The notes beneath the pieces were generated by a model. It did no database searches. It had not been told where the DNA came from and saw only the letters and a program-made list of their open reading frames with translations. Position numbers and translations under genes: made by a program. From the NCBI GenBank assembly GCA_900541905.1, contig UQLQ01000011.1, forward strand, positions 1-57,964: a DNA stretch of 57,964 nt, given 5' to 3'. Every line of letters begins with the position of its first letter. Position 1 is the stretch's first letter. Positions 1 through 8,827 of this stretch are shown piece after piece. Source of the stretch: an uncultured Oscillospiraceae bacterium. GTDB lineage: Bacteria > Bacillota > Clostridia > Oscillospirales > Acutalibacteraceae.

Positions 1-1305
1 GCGGTAAGTGACCGCGGTGTTATTTCCTACTCTAAAGATTTAGGTCTTGTGAATGAAGTGTTTAACGACAAAATTATTACAGATTTGGTGGGAGAAATTG
101 CGATTTCTCACGTGCGTTACTCTACTGCAAAGCAAAAATCGAGAGAAAATGCACAACCAATTGTAATGCGATATGCCAAAGGTAATTTTGCAATTGCATT
201 TAACGGCAGTTTAACCAACTCCTTTGAATTAAGAGAAGAATTAAGTCATAGAGGTGCCATCTTCCAAACTTCCAACGATGCTGAAGTAATTGCATATTTG
301 ATTGCGCAAGAACGTGTAAAAGCGCCATCCATTGAAGAAGCGGTCATTCGCGCAATGCCTCAATTAAGAGGATGCTATAGCTTGTTGGTAATGAGTGCAC
401 AGAAATTAATTGCGCTGCGTGATCCTCATGGATTCCGTCCGCTGGCTCTGGGCAGGGTAGATGACACTTATGTTTTTGCGTCCGAAACTTGTGCACTTGA
501 CAGCTGCAATGCTGAATTTGTAAAAGATATTAATCCCGGTGAAATGGTTGTGGTTGACCCTCAAGGAATTCGCTATATTGATGCAAAAACGGATTTAAAC
601 AAATCCTTATGTATTTTTGAATACATCTACTTCGCAAGAACCGACAGTGTGATTGATGGCGTAAGTGTATATGAAGCCAGAAAAGAATCCGGCAGATTGC
701 TGGCAAAACAACATCCCGTAGATGCGGATATTGTAATCGGTGTTCCGGAATCAGGTATTGACGCTGCAATCGGTTATAGTGAAGAATCCGGTATTCCTTA
801 CGAAAAAGGAATTGTAAAAAACAATTACATCGGCAGAACATTTATCAAACCGACACAATCGGAACGTGAGAAAAGTGTTCGTATTAAATTAAATGCGTTA
901 TCTTCCGCAGTAGCGGGCAAACGTGTTGTTATGTTGGACGATTCCATTGTTCGCGGAACAACCAGCGCACGTATTGTAAGCATGCTCAAAGAAGCCGGTG
1001 CAAAAGAAGTGCATTTGCGTATCAGTTCTCCTGAATTTTTATGGCCTTGTTATTATGGCACCGATATTCCGAATAAAGACGTATTGATTGCCTGCAAACA
1101 TACCGTGGAAGAAATCAGAGAGTTGGTAGGCGCCGATTCATTGGGATTTTTAAGTTTAGAAAGTTTACCTGAAATTGTGAAAGGAAAATGCGGAGGATAT
1201 TGTGATGCATGTTTCTCCGGTAATTATCCCACACAAATTTCCGAAAGACTTCGTCAAGGTAAACCCGATATTTACAGCACTCCTATTAAACGTTTGGAAA
1301 TTTAA
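1..1305 (+). CDS. purF: Amidophosphoribosyltransferase, 5'-truncated by window edge
   Basis: First committed step of de novo purine synthesis: PRPP plus glutamine gives 5-phosphoribosylamine. The frame is open from base 1, so the start codon and the N-terminal nucleophile Cys lie outside the window; 434 codons are present. The N-terminal part is the class II glutamine amidotransferase (HVRYSTA near codon 40). The C-terminal part is the phosphoribosyltransferase with the PRPP loop VVMLDDSIVRGTT. Conserved cysteines (WPCYYG and CGGYCDAC near the end) match the iron-sulfur ligands of the Bacillus-type enzyme. purB follows 30 nt downstream, consistent with one operon. Identification is secure. 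Confidence 0.97.
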   Translation, partial: AVSDRGVISYSKDLGLVNEVFNDKIITDLVGEIAISHVRYSTAKQKSRENAQPIVMRYAKGNFAIAFNGSLTNSFELREELSHRGAIFQTSNDAEVIAYLIAQERVKAPSIEEAVIRAMPQLRGCYSLLVMSAQKLIALRDPHGFRPLALGRVDDTYVFASETCALDSCNAEFVKDINPGEMVVVDPQGIRYIDAKTDLNKSLCIFEYIYFARTDSVIDGVSVYEARKESGRLLAKQHPVDADIVIGVPESGIDAAIGYSEESGIPYEKGIVKNNYIGRTFIKPTQSEREKSVRIKLNALSSAVAGKRVVMLDDSIVRGTTSARIVSMLKEAGAKEVHLRISSPEFLWPCYYGTDIPNKDVLIACKHTVEEIRELVGADSLGFLSLESLPEIVKGKCGGYCDACFSGNYPTQISERLRQGKPDIYSTPIKRLEI

Positions 1306-1335
1306 CGGTTTTCTTTATTACACATACCGAAAGGA

Positions 1336-2778
1336 ATGTTATCAAGTTTGAAAAACTCATATGTATCTCCGCTTTCAACTCGTTATGCAAGCAGTGAGAT
1401 GAAATATCTATTTTCTCCTGATAAAAAATTTACAACATGGAGAAAATTGTGGATTGCCCTTGCTGAATCTGAAATGGAACTTGGCTTGCCAATTACCAAA
1501 GAACAGATTGATGAAATGAAGCAATATGCAGATAAAATTAATTATGAAGTGGCAGAAGCACAAGAAAAAAAAGTACGTCATGATGTAATGTCCCATGTAT
1601 TTGCATTTGGCGAACAGTGTCCAAATGCAAGACCTATCATTCATTTGGGAGCTACCTCTTGTTATGTTGGCGATAATACCGACATTATTATTATGACAGA
1701 AGCATTGCGGTTGGTAGAAAAGAAATTGGCTGCTACCATTGCCGCACTGTCTCAATTTGCATTGAATTATAAAGATTTACCTACATTGGGATATACTCAT
1801 TTTCAGGCGGCACAAACCACAACGGTTGGGAAACGTGCTACTTTATGGATACAAGATTTGTTAATGGATTTGGAAGATGTCCAACATCAATTAAGCAAAG
1901 CAAAATTGCTTGGTTCGAAAGGAACGACAGGTACGCAAGCAAGTTTCCTTGAATTGTTTGACGGTGACCACGAAAAATGCAAAGCACTTGACCGTAAAAT
2001 TGCCGAAAAAATGGGATTTGCTTCTTGCTTTGCGGTTTCCGGACAAACGTATACCAGAAAACTAGACAGCCAAATGTTAGCAGTGTTAAGCGGTATTGCT
2101 CAAAGTGCATCTAAATTTGCTGCGGATATTCGTTTATTACAGCATTTGAAAGAAATAGAAGAACCGTTTGAAAAACATCAAATTGGTTCCTCTGCTATGG
2201 CGTATAAGAGAAATCCAATGCGCACAGAGCGTATGACTGCATTGGCACGCTATGTTATGGTAGATAGTTTAAACCCCGCAATTACTACTGCTACACAATG
2301 GTTTGAACGCACTTTGGACGATTCCGCCAATAAACGAATTGCCATTCCGGAAGCATTCCTGGCAATAGATGCAATATTAAGCTTATATGAAAACGTAGCA
2401 AGCGGTATGGTGGTTTATCCTAAGGTGATAGAAAAGCATCTTATGGATGAATTGCCGTTTATGGCAACCGAAAATATTATGATGGATGCTGTAAAACGCG
2501 GGGGAGACAGGCAGGAATTACACGAAAAAATCCGTGTTCACTCTATGGAAGCCGGAAAAGTGGTAAAAGAGCAAGGCGGGAAAAATGATTTAATGGAACG
2601 CATTGCAAACGACAGCAGTTTTGGTGTAACTTTGGAACAATTACAGGAAATTCTTCGCCCTGAAAATTATGTTGGCAGAGCGCCGGAACAAACAGTTGAG
2701 TTTATCAATGAATATGTGAAACCTGCTTTAGAAACGTATCATCTTGATGAAATTCATCATTCGGAAATTAGTCTGTAA
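1336..2778 (+). CDS. purB: Adenylosuccinate lyase
   Basis: Splits SAICAR to AICAR and adenylosuccinate to AMP, each time releasing fumarate, so it acts twice in purine synthesis. The 480-residue protein has the superfamily signature GSSAMAYKRNP and the early catalytic region TSCYVGDNTD. The ATG at 1336 directly abuts the AAAGGA ribosome binding site (1330-1335), which is too close. An in-frame TTG at 1348 has 12 nt spacing and would start MKNSYVSPLSTRYAS, closer to known family N-termini, so the true start may be 1348. Follows purF by 30 nt. Confidence 0.96.
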   Translation: MLSSLKNSYVSPLSTRYASSEMKYLFSPDKKFTTWRKLWIALAESEMELGLPITKEQIDEMKQYADKINYEVAEAQEKKVRHDVMSHVFAFGEQCPNARPIIHLGATSCYVGDNTDIIIMTEALRLVEKKLAATIAALSQFALNYKDLPTLGYTHFQAAQTTTVGKRATLWIQDLLMDLEDVQHQLSKAKLLGSKGTTGTQASFLELFDGDHEKCKALDRKIAEKMGFASCFAVSGQTYTRKLDSQMLAVLSGIAQSASKFAADIRLLQHLKEIEEPFEKHQIGSSAMAYKRNPMRTERMTALARYVMVDSLNPAITTATQWFERTLDDSANKRIAIPEAFLAIDAILSLYENVASGMVVYPKVIEKHLMDELPFMATENIMMDAVKRGGDRQELHEKIRVHSMEAGKVVKEQGGKNDLMERIANDSSFGVTLEQLQEILRPENYVGRAPEQTVEFINEYVKPALETYHLDEIHHSEISL

Positions 2779-2798
2779 TTGAAATAAATACAGGAAAA

Positions 2799-2827
2799 TT
2801 GCCAACGAATGTTTCTTATGGTATAAT
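2799..2827 (+). promoter_or_regulatory. Sigma-A promoter for purA
   Basis: TTGCCA (2799-2804), 17 bp spacer, TATAAT (2822-2827), with an extended -10 TG at 2819-2820. Near-consensus, placed just after the purB stop, so purA has its own promoter separate from purFB. Confidence 0.8.
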
Positions 2828-2838
2828 TGAAAAGTTGA

Positions 2839-2871
2839 ATTGATTCTGAAATATCGCCGCGTAGAATCAAT
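2839..2871 (+). promoter_or_regulatory. Inverted repeat in purA 5' leader
   Basis: ATTGATTCT (2839-2847) and AGAATCAAT (2863-2871) are perfect 9 bp inverted repeats with a 15 nt spacer. They lie just after the expected transcription start of the purA promoter (about 2834) and 40 nt before the start codon. They could be a repressor operator or an RNA hairpin; no T-run follows, so it is not a terminator. Confidence 0.5.
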
Positions 2872-2911
2872 CTTATTTGCTGAGGCGGCACAGCGGAGGG
2901 TGAATATCCTT

Positions 2912-4189
2912 ATGATTAAAGCTATTGTTGGTGCTAATTGGGGAGACGAAGGTAAAGGTAAAATTACTGACGTCATTGCTGCCCAATCTGACATTGTCAT
3001 TCGCTTTCAAGGCGGCAGTAACGCCGGACATACAATTATCAATAACTACGGAAAATTTGCATTGCATCAATTGCCATCAGGTATTTTTTACGACCATACT
3101 ACCAGTATTATTGGCAATGGCGTTGCACTTAGTGTAGAAAATTTTATAAAAGAACTTTCTTCTTTAGAAGAACGAAATGTTCCAAAACCGAATATACTAA
3201 TATCAGACCGTGCTCAAATTGTTATGCCGTATCACATTGAACTGGATACATTGGAAGAGGCTCGTTTATCTGAAAATTCCTTTGGTTCTACTAAATCCGG
3301 TATTGCACCGTTTTATTCTGATAAGTACGCAAAAATCGGATTTCAAATCAGCGAACTTTATGATGACGAAACTGAACTGAAGAAAAAAATAGAACGCGTA
3401 CTGGCTGTAAAAAATACATTGTACGAACATTTGTATCATCAGCCTCCTCTGAAAGTAGACGATGTATTCAACAAACTCATGGAATATAAGGAATTGATTG
3501 CTCCTTATGTTACCGATACATTTGAGTATTTATATGAGGCGGTAAAAGCGGGCAAAAACATTTTGCTGGAAGGCCAATTGGGTGCTTTGAAAGACCCTGA
3601 TTTTGGTATTTATCCAATGGTAACCTCTTCTTCTACTTTAGCTGGTTACGGTGCAGTAGGTGCAGGATTGCCTCCATATGAAATTAAAGAGATTATTGCT
3701 GTGGTCAAGGCTTATTCCAGTGCTGTTGGTGCAGGTGAATTTGTCAGTGAAATCTTTGGCGAAGAAGCAGATGAACTACGTCGCAGAGGCGGTGACGGCG
3801 GAGAATTTGGTGCAACTACAGGTCGTCCCAGAAGAATGGGCTGGTTAGATTTAGTTGCTTCACGTTATGGCTGTCGTGTACAAGGTGCTACCACAGTTGC
3901 ATTTGCAGTATTGGATGTGTTGGGATATTTAGATGAAATTCCTGTTTGCGTTGCGTATGAGCTGGACGGAAAACGTATTGATTATTTCCCGTCCACAGCG
4001 CAGTTAAAACGTTGCAAGCCTATTTTAGAAACACTTCCGGGATGGAAATGCGACATTCGTGGTATTAAAAAATATGAAGACCTTCCTGAAAATTGCAGAA
4101 AGTATATTGAGTTTGCAGAAAAAGAAATTGGCGTACCTTTCGGCATGATTTCGAACGGTCCTTCTCGTGATGATATTATTTATAGATAA
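2912..4189 (+). CDS. purA: Adenylosuccinate synthetase
   Basis: Joins IMP and aspartate with GTP to form adenylosuccinate, the first AMP-specific step. The start at 2912 (MIKAIVGANWGDEGKGK) is chosen because GGAGGG lies 11 nt upstream and the conserved P-loop GDEGKGK is then at residues 11-17, as in the family. The frame stays open upstream but that stretch is not conserved in type. 425 residues, with the GATTGRPRRMGWLD motif in the second half. Preceded by its own promoter and leader hairpin. Confidence 0.96.
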   Translation: MIKAIVGANWGDEGKGKITDVIAAQSDIVIRFQGGSNAGHTIINNYGKFALHQLPSGIFYDHTTSIIGNGVALSVENFIKELSSLEERNVPKPNILISDRAQIVMPYHIELDTLEEARLSENSFGSTKSGIAPFYSDKYAKIGFQISELYDDETELKKKIERVLAVKNTLYEHLYHQPPLKVDDVFNKLMEYKELIAPYVTDTFEYLYEAVKAGKNILLEGQLGALKDPDFGIYPMVTSSSTLAGYGAVGAGLPPYEIKEIIAVVKAYSSAVGAGEFVSEIFGEEADELRRRGGDGGEFGATTGRPRRMGWLDLVASRYGCRVQGATTVAFAVLDVLGYLDEIPVCVAYELDGKRIDYFPSTAQLKRCKPILETLPGWKCDIRGIKKYEDLPENCRKYIEFAEKEIGVPFGMISNGPSRDDIIYR

Positions 4190-4196
4190 TTTATTC

Positions 4197-4251
4197 ATAC
4201 ACAACATTTCCAGTAGTAATGTTGTGTATCTCTCTATTATGCACTACTGGA
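4197..4251 (+). promoter_or_regulatory. Leader hairpin with potential pseudoknot upstream of glmS
   Basis: A perfect 12 bp stem (4197-4208 with 4218-4229) closes a 9 nt loop. The loop bases CCAGTAGT (4210-4217) are exactly complementary to ACTACTGG (4243-4250), just upstream of the glmS ribosome binding site (GGTGG, 4257-4261). An H-type pseudoknot next to the start codon is therefore possible. The hairpin may also act as a weak purA terminator, but no T-run follows it. The 78 nt gap is too short for a glmS ribozyme. Confidence 0.5.
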
Positions 4252-4267
4252 GAAATGGTGGTTTACA

Positions 4268-6094
4268 ATGTGTGGAATAGTTGGTTATATAGGTGACGAT
4301 AAAGCTACACCTATTCTGCTCAATGGCCTGGAAAAATTAGAATATCGCGGCTATGATTCTGCGGGCGTTGCAGTTTACCAAAATCACTCGGTGGAAGTAG
4401 TTAAAAGTAAAGGCAGATTGAAAAATCTATGTGATATTCTTACTTCTGACAATCATATGACAGGAACTTTGGGAATTGGTCATACACGTTGGGCTACCCA
4501 TGGTGAGCCTTCCGATATTAACTCTCATCCTCATTGCAGCGAAAACGGCTCTTTTGCAGTTGTCCATAATGGTATTATTGAAAATTACTTATATTTGCGC
4601 GATTACTTAATGAATAAAGGCAAACGTTTTGCCTCAGAAACGGATACGGAAGTAGTTGCCCAATTACTGGAATATTACTATAACGGCAATATTTTAGATA
4701 CCATTATTAAAGTGCTGAGCAAAATAGAAGGCGCCTATGCTTTGGGGATTATTTGTAAAGATGATCCTGATACCTTATATGCTGTTCGTAAAGACAGTCC
4801 TTTGATCATTGGACTGGGAAAAGGAGAAAATTTCATTGCTTCCGATATTCCGGCAATTATTGATAAAACACGGGATATTTATCGCTTAAATGACAATGAG
4901 ATTGCAGTAATTAAACGTGATAACGTTACTGTATATAACGAAGCAAAGGAAATCATTACAAAAAATAGAATTCACATTGATTGGGATATCACTGCAGCGG
5001 AAAAAGAAGGTTATGAACACTTTATGCTCAAAGAAATTATGGAGCAGCCCAAAGCGGTACATAACACCATTTCTCCAAGATTGGTAAACGGAAAAATTGT
5101 TTTGGATGAACTAAAATTAACAAAAGAAGATCTTCAAAAGTTAAAGAAGATTGTGATTGTTGCTTGCGGTTCTGCTTATCATGTAGGTGTAGTAGCAAAA
5201 TACGCGATTGAAAAGACAGTACGCATTCCAGTCGAAATTGACATTGCATCTGAATTTAGATATCGTGATCCAATTATTGATGAAAACGTTTTGGTTTTGG
5301 TTATCAGTCAGTCCGGCGAAACAGCGGACACTCTTGCTGCTCTTCGCGAAGCCAAAAAGTTGGGCGCACGTGTTCTTTCCATTGTAAATGTGGTAGGCAG
5401 TTCTATTGCAAATGAATCTGATGATGTATTATATACATGGGCAGGTCCTGAAATTTCAGTTGCTACAACCAAAGCTTACAGTACCCAGCTATGTGTGGTA
5501 TATTTACTGGTATTGTATATGGCAGATTTGCTTGGTACTATTTCCAATCAGGAATATCAAAATTATGTAGCTGATTTGGAAGCATTGCCATCATTGATCG
5601 AAAAGACAATCAGCGATACCAAACAGATTCAAGCTGTCGCTGCAAAATACCATCAATGCGAAAATATTTTCTTTATCGGAAGAAATATTGATTATGCACT
5701 ATCTTTGGAAGGTTCTTTGAAATTAAAAGAAATTTCTTATATTCACTCCGAAGCTTATGCAGCAGGTGAATTAAAACATGGTTCTATTTCTTTAATCGAA
5801 GATGGCACTTTGGTTGTGTCGTTGGCAACATATGAAGCATTGTTTGATAAAATGATGAGCAATATCAAAGAGGTAAAAGCGCGCGGCGCTACAGTGCTGT
5901 CTTTGACTACGGAAGATAAAACTATCATTGAGAGCGAAACAGACGAAGTGTTTTATATTCCTAATATCAATAGCATGATGGCTCCTTCTTTGGCTGTTTT
6001 GCCATTACAGTTATTTGCTTATTATGTAGCGGATAAAAGAGGATGCGACATTGACAAACCTCGCAATCTTGCAAAATCTGTTACAGTGGAATAG
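4268..6094 (+). CDS. glmS: Glutamine--fructose-6-phosphate aminotransferase (isomerizing)
   Basis: Makes glucosamine-6-phosphate from fructose-6-phosphate and glutamine, the entry to UDP-GlcNAc, peptidoglycan and coat sugars. 608 residues, the usual length. It begins MCGIVGYIG, so Cys2 is the N-terminal nucleophile of the class II amidotransferase domain (about 1-215). Two SIS sugar-isomerase domains follow (about 290-420 and 460-590, with SQSGETADT), and it ends KPRNLAKSVTVE as is typical. No glmS ribozyme fits upstream; a different structured leader is present. guaA follows after 20 nt. Confidence 0.97.
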   Translation: MCGIVGYIGDDKATPILLNGLEKLEYRGYDSAGVAVYQNHSVEVVKSKGRLKNLCDILTSDNHMTGTLGIGHTRWATHGEPSDINSHPHCSENGSFAVVHNGIIENYLYLRDYLMNKGKRFASETDTEVVAQLLEYYYNGNILDTIIKVLSKIEGAYALGIICKDDPDTLYAVRKDSPLIIGLGKGENFIASDIPAIIDKTRDIYRLNDNEIAVIKRDNVTVYNEAKEIITKNRIHIDWDITAAEKEGYEHFMLKEIMEQPKAVHNTISPRLVNGKIVLDELKLTKEDLQKLKKIVIVACGSAYHVGVVAKYAIEKTVRIPVEIDIASEFRYRDPIIDENVLVLVISQSGETADTLAALREAKKLGARVLSIVNVVGSSIANESDDVLYTWAGPEISVATTKAYSTQLCVVYLLVLYMADLLGTISNQEYQNYVADLEALPSLIEKTISDTKQIQAVAAKYHQCENIFFIGRNIDYALSLEGSLKLKEISYIHSEAYAAGELKHGSISLIEDGTLVVSLATYEALFDKMMSNIKEVKARGATVLSLTTEDKTIIESETDEVFYIPNINSMMAPSLAVLPLQLFAYYVADKRGCDIDKPRNLAKSVTVE

Positions 6095-6114
6095 ATAAGA
6101 TAGGTGGAACGTAT

Positions 6115-7653
6115 ATGATAAAAAATGAAGCGGTACTAATTTTGGATTTTGGTGGTCAATATAGCCAGCTGATTGCTCGCAGAGTACGTGATTGCAACGT
6201 ATTCTGTGAAATCAAACCTTACAATATTTCCGCCGAGGAAATTCAAAAAAACGGATATAAAGGAATCATTTTTTCCGGTGGTCCAAACAGTGTTTATACT
6301 GAAAGTGCCCCAAAATGTGATACAAATTTATTTCATCTCGGCATTCCGATTTTAGGTATTTGTTATGGAGCACAACTAATTGCGGCTACTTTGGGTGGTA
6401 CAGTGGATAATAGTGAAGTAAAAGAATACGGCAATACAGAAGTGACTTATCACTGTGATTCTGTGTTATTTCAAGATATTGACAAAACAAGTATTGCATG
6501 GATGAGTCATACGGATTACATTTCTGCTTTACCGGCAGGATTTACTGCTACAGCTACCACATCTCATTGCCCTGTTGCAGCTATGGAGCATTCTGAGAAA
6601 AAAATATTTGCGTTGCAATTTCATCCTGAAGTGGAACATTCTGTTGCCGGCAATCAAATATTAAAAAACTTTTTGTATCATGTATGCGGCTGCAAAGGAG
6701 ATTGGGAAATGGCTTCCTTTGCAAAAATGAGCATTGAATCTTTAAAAGAAAAAATTGGCGATAAAAAAGTACTATGCGCTTTATCAGGAGGGGTAGATTC
6801 TTCTGTTGCAGCTTTATTGGTGCATAAGGCGATAGGAAAAAATTTAACCTGTATCTTTGTGGACCACGGTTTATTGCGTAAAAACGAGGGAGACGAGGTT
6901 GAGGAGGTATTCCGTAAACAATTTGATATGAATTTAATTCGTGTCAATGCACAGGAACGTTTCCTTTCTAAGTTAGCTGGTGTAAGTGATCCGGAAACAA
7001 AACGTAAAATCATTGGCGAAGAATTTATTCGTGTTTTTGAAGAAGAAGCAAAAAAAATAGGTCATGTGGACTATCTTTGTCAAGGTACCATCTATCCTGA
7101 TGTGGTAGAAAGCGGTGTAGGTGAATCTGCAGTGATTAAAAGTCATCATAATGTTGGTGGCCTGCCTGAAGATGTTGATTTCAGCGGAATTATTGAACCG
7201 CTTCGTGATTTATTTAAAGATGAAGTTCGCAAAGTAGGAATCGAGCTTGGTATTCCTGCACCTTTGGTATGGCGTCAGCCATTTCCGGGTCCGGGTCTTG
7301 CTATTCGTGTACTTGGCGAAATTACAAACGAAAAGCTGGAAATTCTAAAAGATGCTGATGCTATTTTCCGCGAAGAAATTATGAATGCAGGATTAGAGCG
7401 CGATGTGAACCAATATTTTGCAGTGCTAACCGGAATTAAGAGTGTTGGGGTTATGGGTGATTTTAGAACTTATGACTATACGATTGCCTTAAGAGCTGTT
7501 TCTACCACTGATTTTATGACAGCAGACTGGGCAAGAATCGATTATGATTTACTGTCAAAAATTTCTAGTCGTATTGTCAACGAAGTAAAACATGTAAATC
7601 GTGTTGTTTATGATATTACCTCAAAACCCCCTGCAACAATTGAGTGGGAGTAA
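6115..7653 (+). CDS. guaA: GMP synthase (glutamine-hydrolysing)
   Basis: Amidates XMP to GMP using ATP and glutamine. 512 residues. The class I amidotransferase domain carries nucleophile Cys83 (GICYGAQ) and the catalytic His in FHPEVEH. The ATP-pyrophosphatase domain has the P-loop SGGVDSS, and the C-terminal dimerization domain ends KPPATIEWE. Ribosome binding site AGGTGG lies 7 nt before ATG. The final codons GAG-TGG-GAG-TAA overlap the attachment site of the element that follows; copies of this sequence occur at 21830 and 22510. The protein is complete because the element preserves the stop codon. Confidence 0.97.
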   Translation: MIKNEAVLILDFGGQYSQLIARRVRDCNVFCEIKPYNISAEEIQKNGYKGIIFSGGPNSVYTESAPKCDTNLFHLGIPILGICYGAQLIAATLGGTVDNSEVKEYGNTEVTYHCDSVLFQDIDKTSIAWMSHTDYISALPAGFTATATTSHCPVAAMEHSEKKIFALQFHPEVEHSVAGNQILKNFLYHVCGCKGDWEMASFAKMSIESLKEKIGDKKVLCALSGGVDSSVAALLVHKAIGKNLTCIFVDHGLLRKNEGDEVEEVFRKQFDMNLIRVNAQERFLSKLAGVSDPETKRKIIGEEFIRVFEEEAKKIGHVDYLCQGTIYPDVVESGVGESAVIKSHHNVGGLPEDVDFSGIIEPLRDLFKDEVRKVGIELGIPAPLVWRQPFPGPGLAIRVLGEITNEKLEILKDADAIFREEIMNAGLERDVNQYFAVLTGIKSVGVMGDFRTYDYTIALRAVSTTDFMTADWARIDYDLLSKISSRIVNEVKHVNRVVYDITSKPPATIEWE

Positions 7654-7656
7654 TTT
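7642..7656 (+). other. Attachment site copy 1 (left junction, in guaA)
   Basis: GAGTGGGAGTAATTT encodes the last residues E-W-E and the stop of guaA. Copies 2 (21830) and 3 (22510) also read E-W-E-stop, so every integration event regenerates the gene end. Confidence 0.8.
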
Positions 7657-7710
7657 CACACCCTCGAAAAAGCCCGGAATGACTGGGGTTTTGAGGGGTT
7701 AAGGCCCTTT

Positions 7711-7730
7711 GTGGCAACGATTTGGCAACA
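7711..7730 (+). repeat. Integrase arm-type repeat, left end
   Basis: GTGGCAACGATTTGGCAACA contains two GGCAAC units 11 bp apart. A near-identical pair lies at 21710-21728 and a related one at 22389-22407, each about 120 bp from an att copy. Position and duplication suggest arm-type binding sites of the integrase; this is inference. Confidence 0.6.
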
Positions 7731-7752
7731 TTATTTGAATTATTGCAAAAGT

Positions 7753-7800
7753 AAAGAGCTATCTGATTTCAAGTTGAAGTCAGATAGCTCTTTTGTTTTT
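7753..7800. terminator. Bidirectional terminator between guaA and the element regulator
   Basis: Perfect 14 bp stem AAAGAGCTATCTGA (7753-7766) with its complement (7780-7793), followed by a T-rich run on the plus strand and preceded by A-rich sequence. A weaker imperfect hairpin lies at 7660-7697. Serves guaA and the convergent gene at 7806. Confidence 0.85.
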
Positions 7801-7805
7801 TCCGC

Positions 7806-8339
7806 TCAATCTTTCAGCTGGTCTTTGAATGCTTCGACCATTGCGTCGCTGAGTTCTTGCGACGGAACTTTTACATAGCCGGAGGCTTCATCATATTTCG
7901 GATAATTGTAACGCCACCTGTCGTAGTCCTCACGGGCGATTTCTCCACTATGATACTTTTCCGCCTGCTCCGCCCATGTGGAAACCATCTTGCAAAGCTC
8001 GGCTGCGTCTTTACCCTTTCGGGGATCAATACGCATGAAAACGCCGCTCTCGTTCTTTTCAACCGTCAGACCGTAGCGGTCTTCCAATGTAAACAGGGTG
8101 TGCATCAAGCCAAGATAGCTGTCAATATCGGGCACGGACAGGGCGAGCGGCGAAACACCCAAGGCTTCTGCAAGACTGTTTGTCAAATCAGACTTCGGAG
8201 TTCTGGAACTGGATTCATACTGCGCCATACGGATATCCGCCGTTTTTTCGGGGAAGCCAACTACCGTTCCCAAATACTTTTGTGTCATTCCCCGCAGATT
8301 GCGGAAAAAGCGAATTCTCTCGCCGATTGCCATAACCAT
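7806..8339 (-). CDS. XRE-family helix-turn-helix regulator of the element
   Basis: DNA-binding regulator, probably the repressor of the divergent excisionase-integrase unit. The N-terminal HTH reads GERIRFFRNLRGMTQKYLG, followed by an alpha/beta C-terminal region of unknown fold. The start at 8339 (MVMAIGER) has AAGGAG 4 nt upstream; a second ATG at 8333 (MAIGER) has 10 nt spacing and is equally possible. Its own promoter (8369-8398) contains one of two TAAATTTAAT boxes, suggesting autoregulation. This gene type commonly sits next to integrases in gut Firmicute elements. Confidence 0.8.
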   Translation of the reverse strand: MVMAIGERIRFFRNLRGMTQKYLGTVVGFPEKTADIRMAQYESSSRTPKSDLTNSLAEALGVSPLALSVPDIDSYLGLMHTLFTLEDRYGLTVEKNESGVFMRIDPRKGKDAAELCKMVSTWAEQAEKYHSGEIAREDYDRWRYNYPKYDEASGYVKVPSQELSDAMVEAFKDQLKD

Positions 8340-8368
8340 TACGCTCCTTATGTATGGATTGTGCAATT

Positions 8369-8423
8369 AGTATAGCATATAAATTTAATGTCTGTCAAGA
8401 TAACCAAAGCAAATAAATTTAAT
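8369..8423 (-). promoter_or_regulatory. Promoter and operator boxes for the XRE regulator
   Basis: On the minus strand, TTGACA (8393-8398), 18 bp spacer, TATACT (8369-8374). The box TAAATTTAAT occurs in the spacer (8380-8389) and again 34 bp away (8414-8423), between the divergent promoters. Confidence 0.7.
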
Positions 8424-8440
8424 ATTTTTTCGAAAACCGC

Positions 8441-8469
8441 TTGATTTTACGGAATTTGCTTAGTATAAT
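8441..8469 (+). promoter_or_regulatory. Promoter for excisionase-integrase
   Basis: TTGATT (8441-8446), 17 bp spacer, TATAAT (8464-8469). A leader of about 150 nt follows before the excisionase start, including a GC-rich stretch (8518-8570) with no recognised function. Confidence 0.65.
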
Positions 8470-8628
8470 AACAATACAAACTTAAACTAATATCGTTAAG
8501 TTTCAAAGATGAATAACCGTCGTGCGTCACGGTAATGGCGTACCCGCCCGGGCAAATCGGAAGGCGGCAAGAAAGTATTCCGACACGAAAGAATCAATCA
8601 TAAAAACAATCCGAAGGAGGTGAACGGA

Positions 8629-8826
8629 GTGTCCGAAACAACTTTTATGAAAGTGGATGAAGTCGCTGAAGAACTCGGCGTTTCCAAATCATACGCCTAT
8701 AAAATCGTGCAGAAGCTAAATGCCGAACTGAAAGAACAGGGATTCCTGACAATTTCAGGGCGTGTGAATAAGCAATATTTTATGGAACGCACCTGTTACG
8801 GTGCAATCGGGAAAGAGAGGTTATGA
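8629..8826 (+). CDS. xis: Excisionase-like small HTH protein
   Basis: 65-residue protein with a winged-helix/MerR-like HTH (KVDEVAEELGVSKSYAYKIVQKLN), the usual partner steering tyrosine integrases toward excision. The start is GTG at 8629, 8 nt after AAGGAGG; an upstream in-frame GTG at 8620 overlaps that ribosome binding site and is rejected. Its TGA stop is followed one base later by the integrase ATG, so the two are translationally coupled. Function is inferred from size, fold and position. Confidence 0.75.
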   Translation: MSETTFMKVDEVAEELGVSKSYAYKIVQKLNAELKEQGFLTISGRVNKQYFMERTCYGAIGKERL

Positions 8827-8827
8827 A

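Noticed and set aside
530..841. Long minus-strand frames inside purF, purB, guaA and other conserved genes
   Set aside because: They lie wholly within well-identified genes, lack ribosome binding sites and give low-complexity Arg/Cys/His-rich translations.
2779..2911. Purine riboswitch before purA
   Set aside because: The leader has one simple hairpin and lacks the three-way-junction core of purine riboswitches.
4190..4267. glmS ribozyme upstream of gl mS
   Set aside because: Only 78 nt separate purA and glmS, and none of the conserved ribozyme core is visible; the gap holds a different hairpin.
7857..8375. 172-residue plus-strand frame opposite the XRE regulator
   Set aside because: Antisense shadow of a gene with a recognised HTH and its own promoter.
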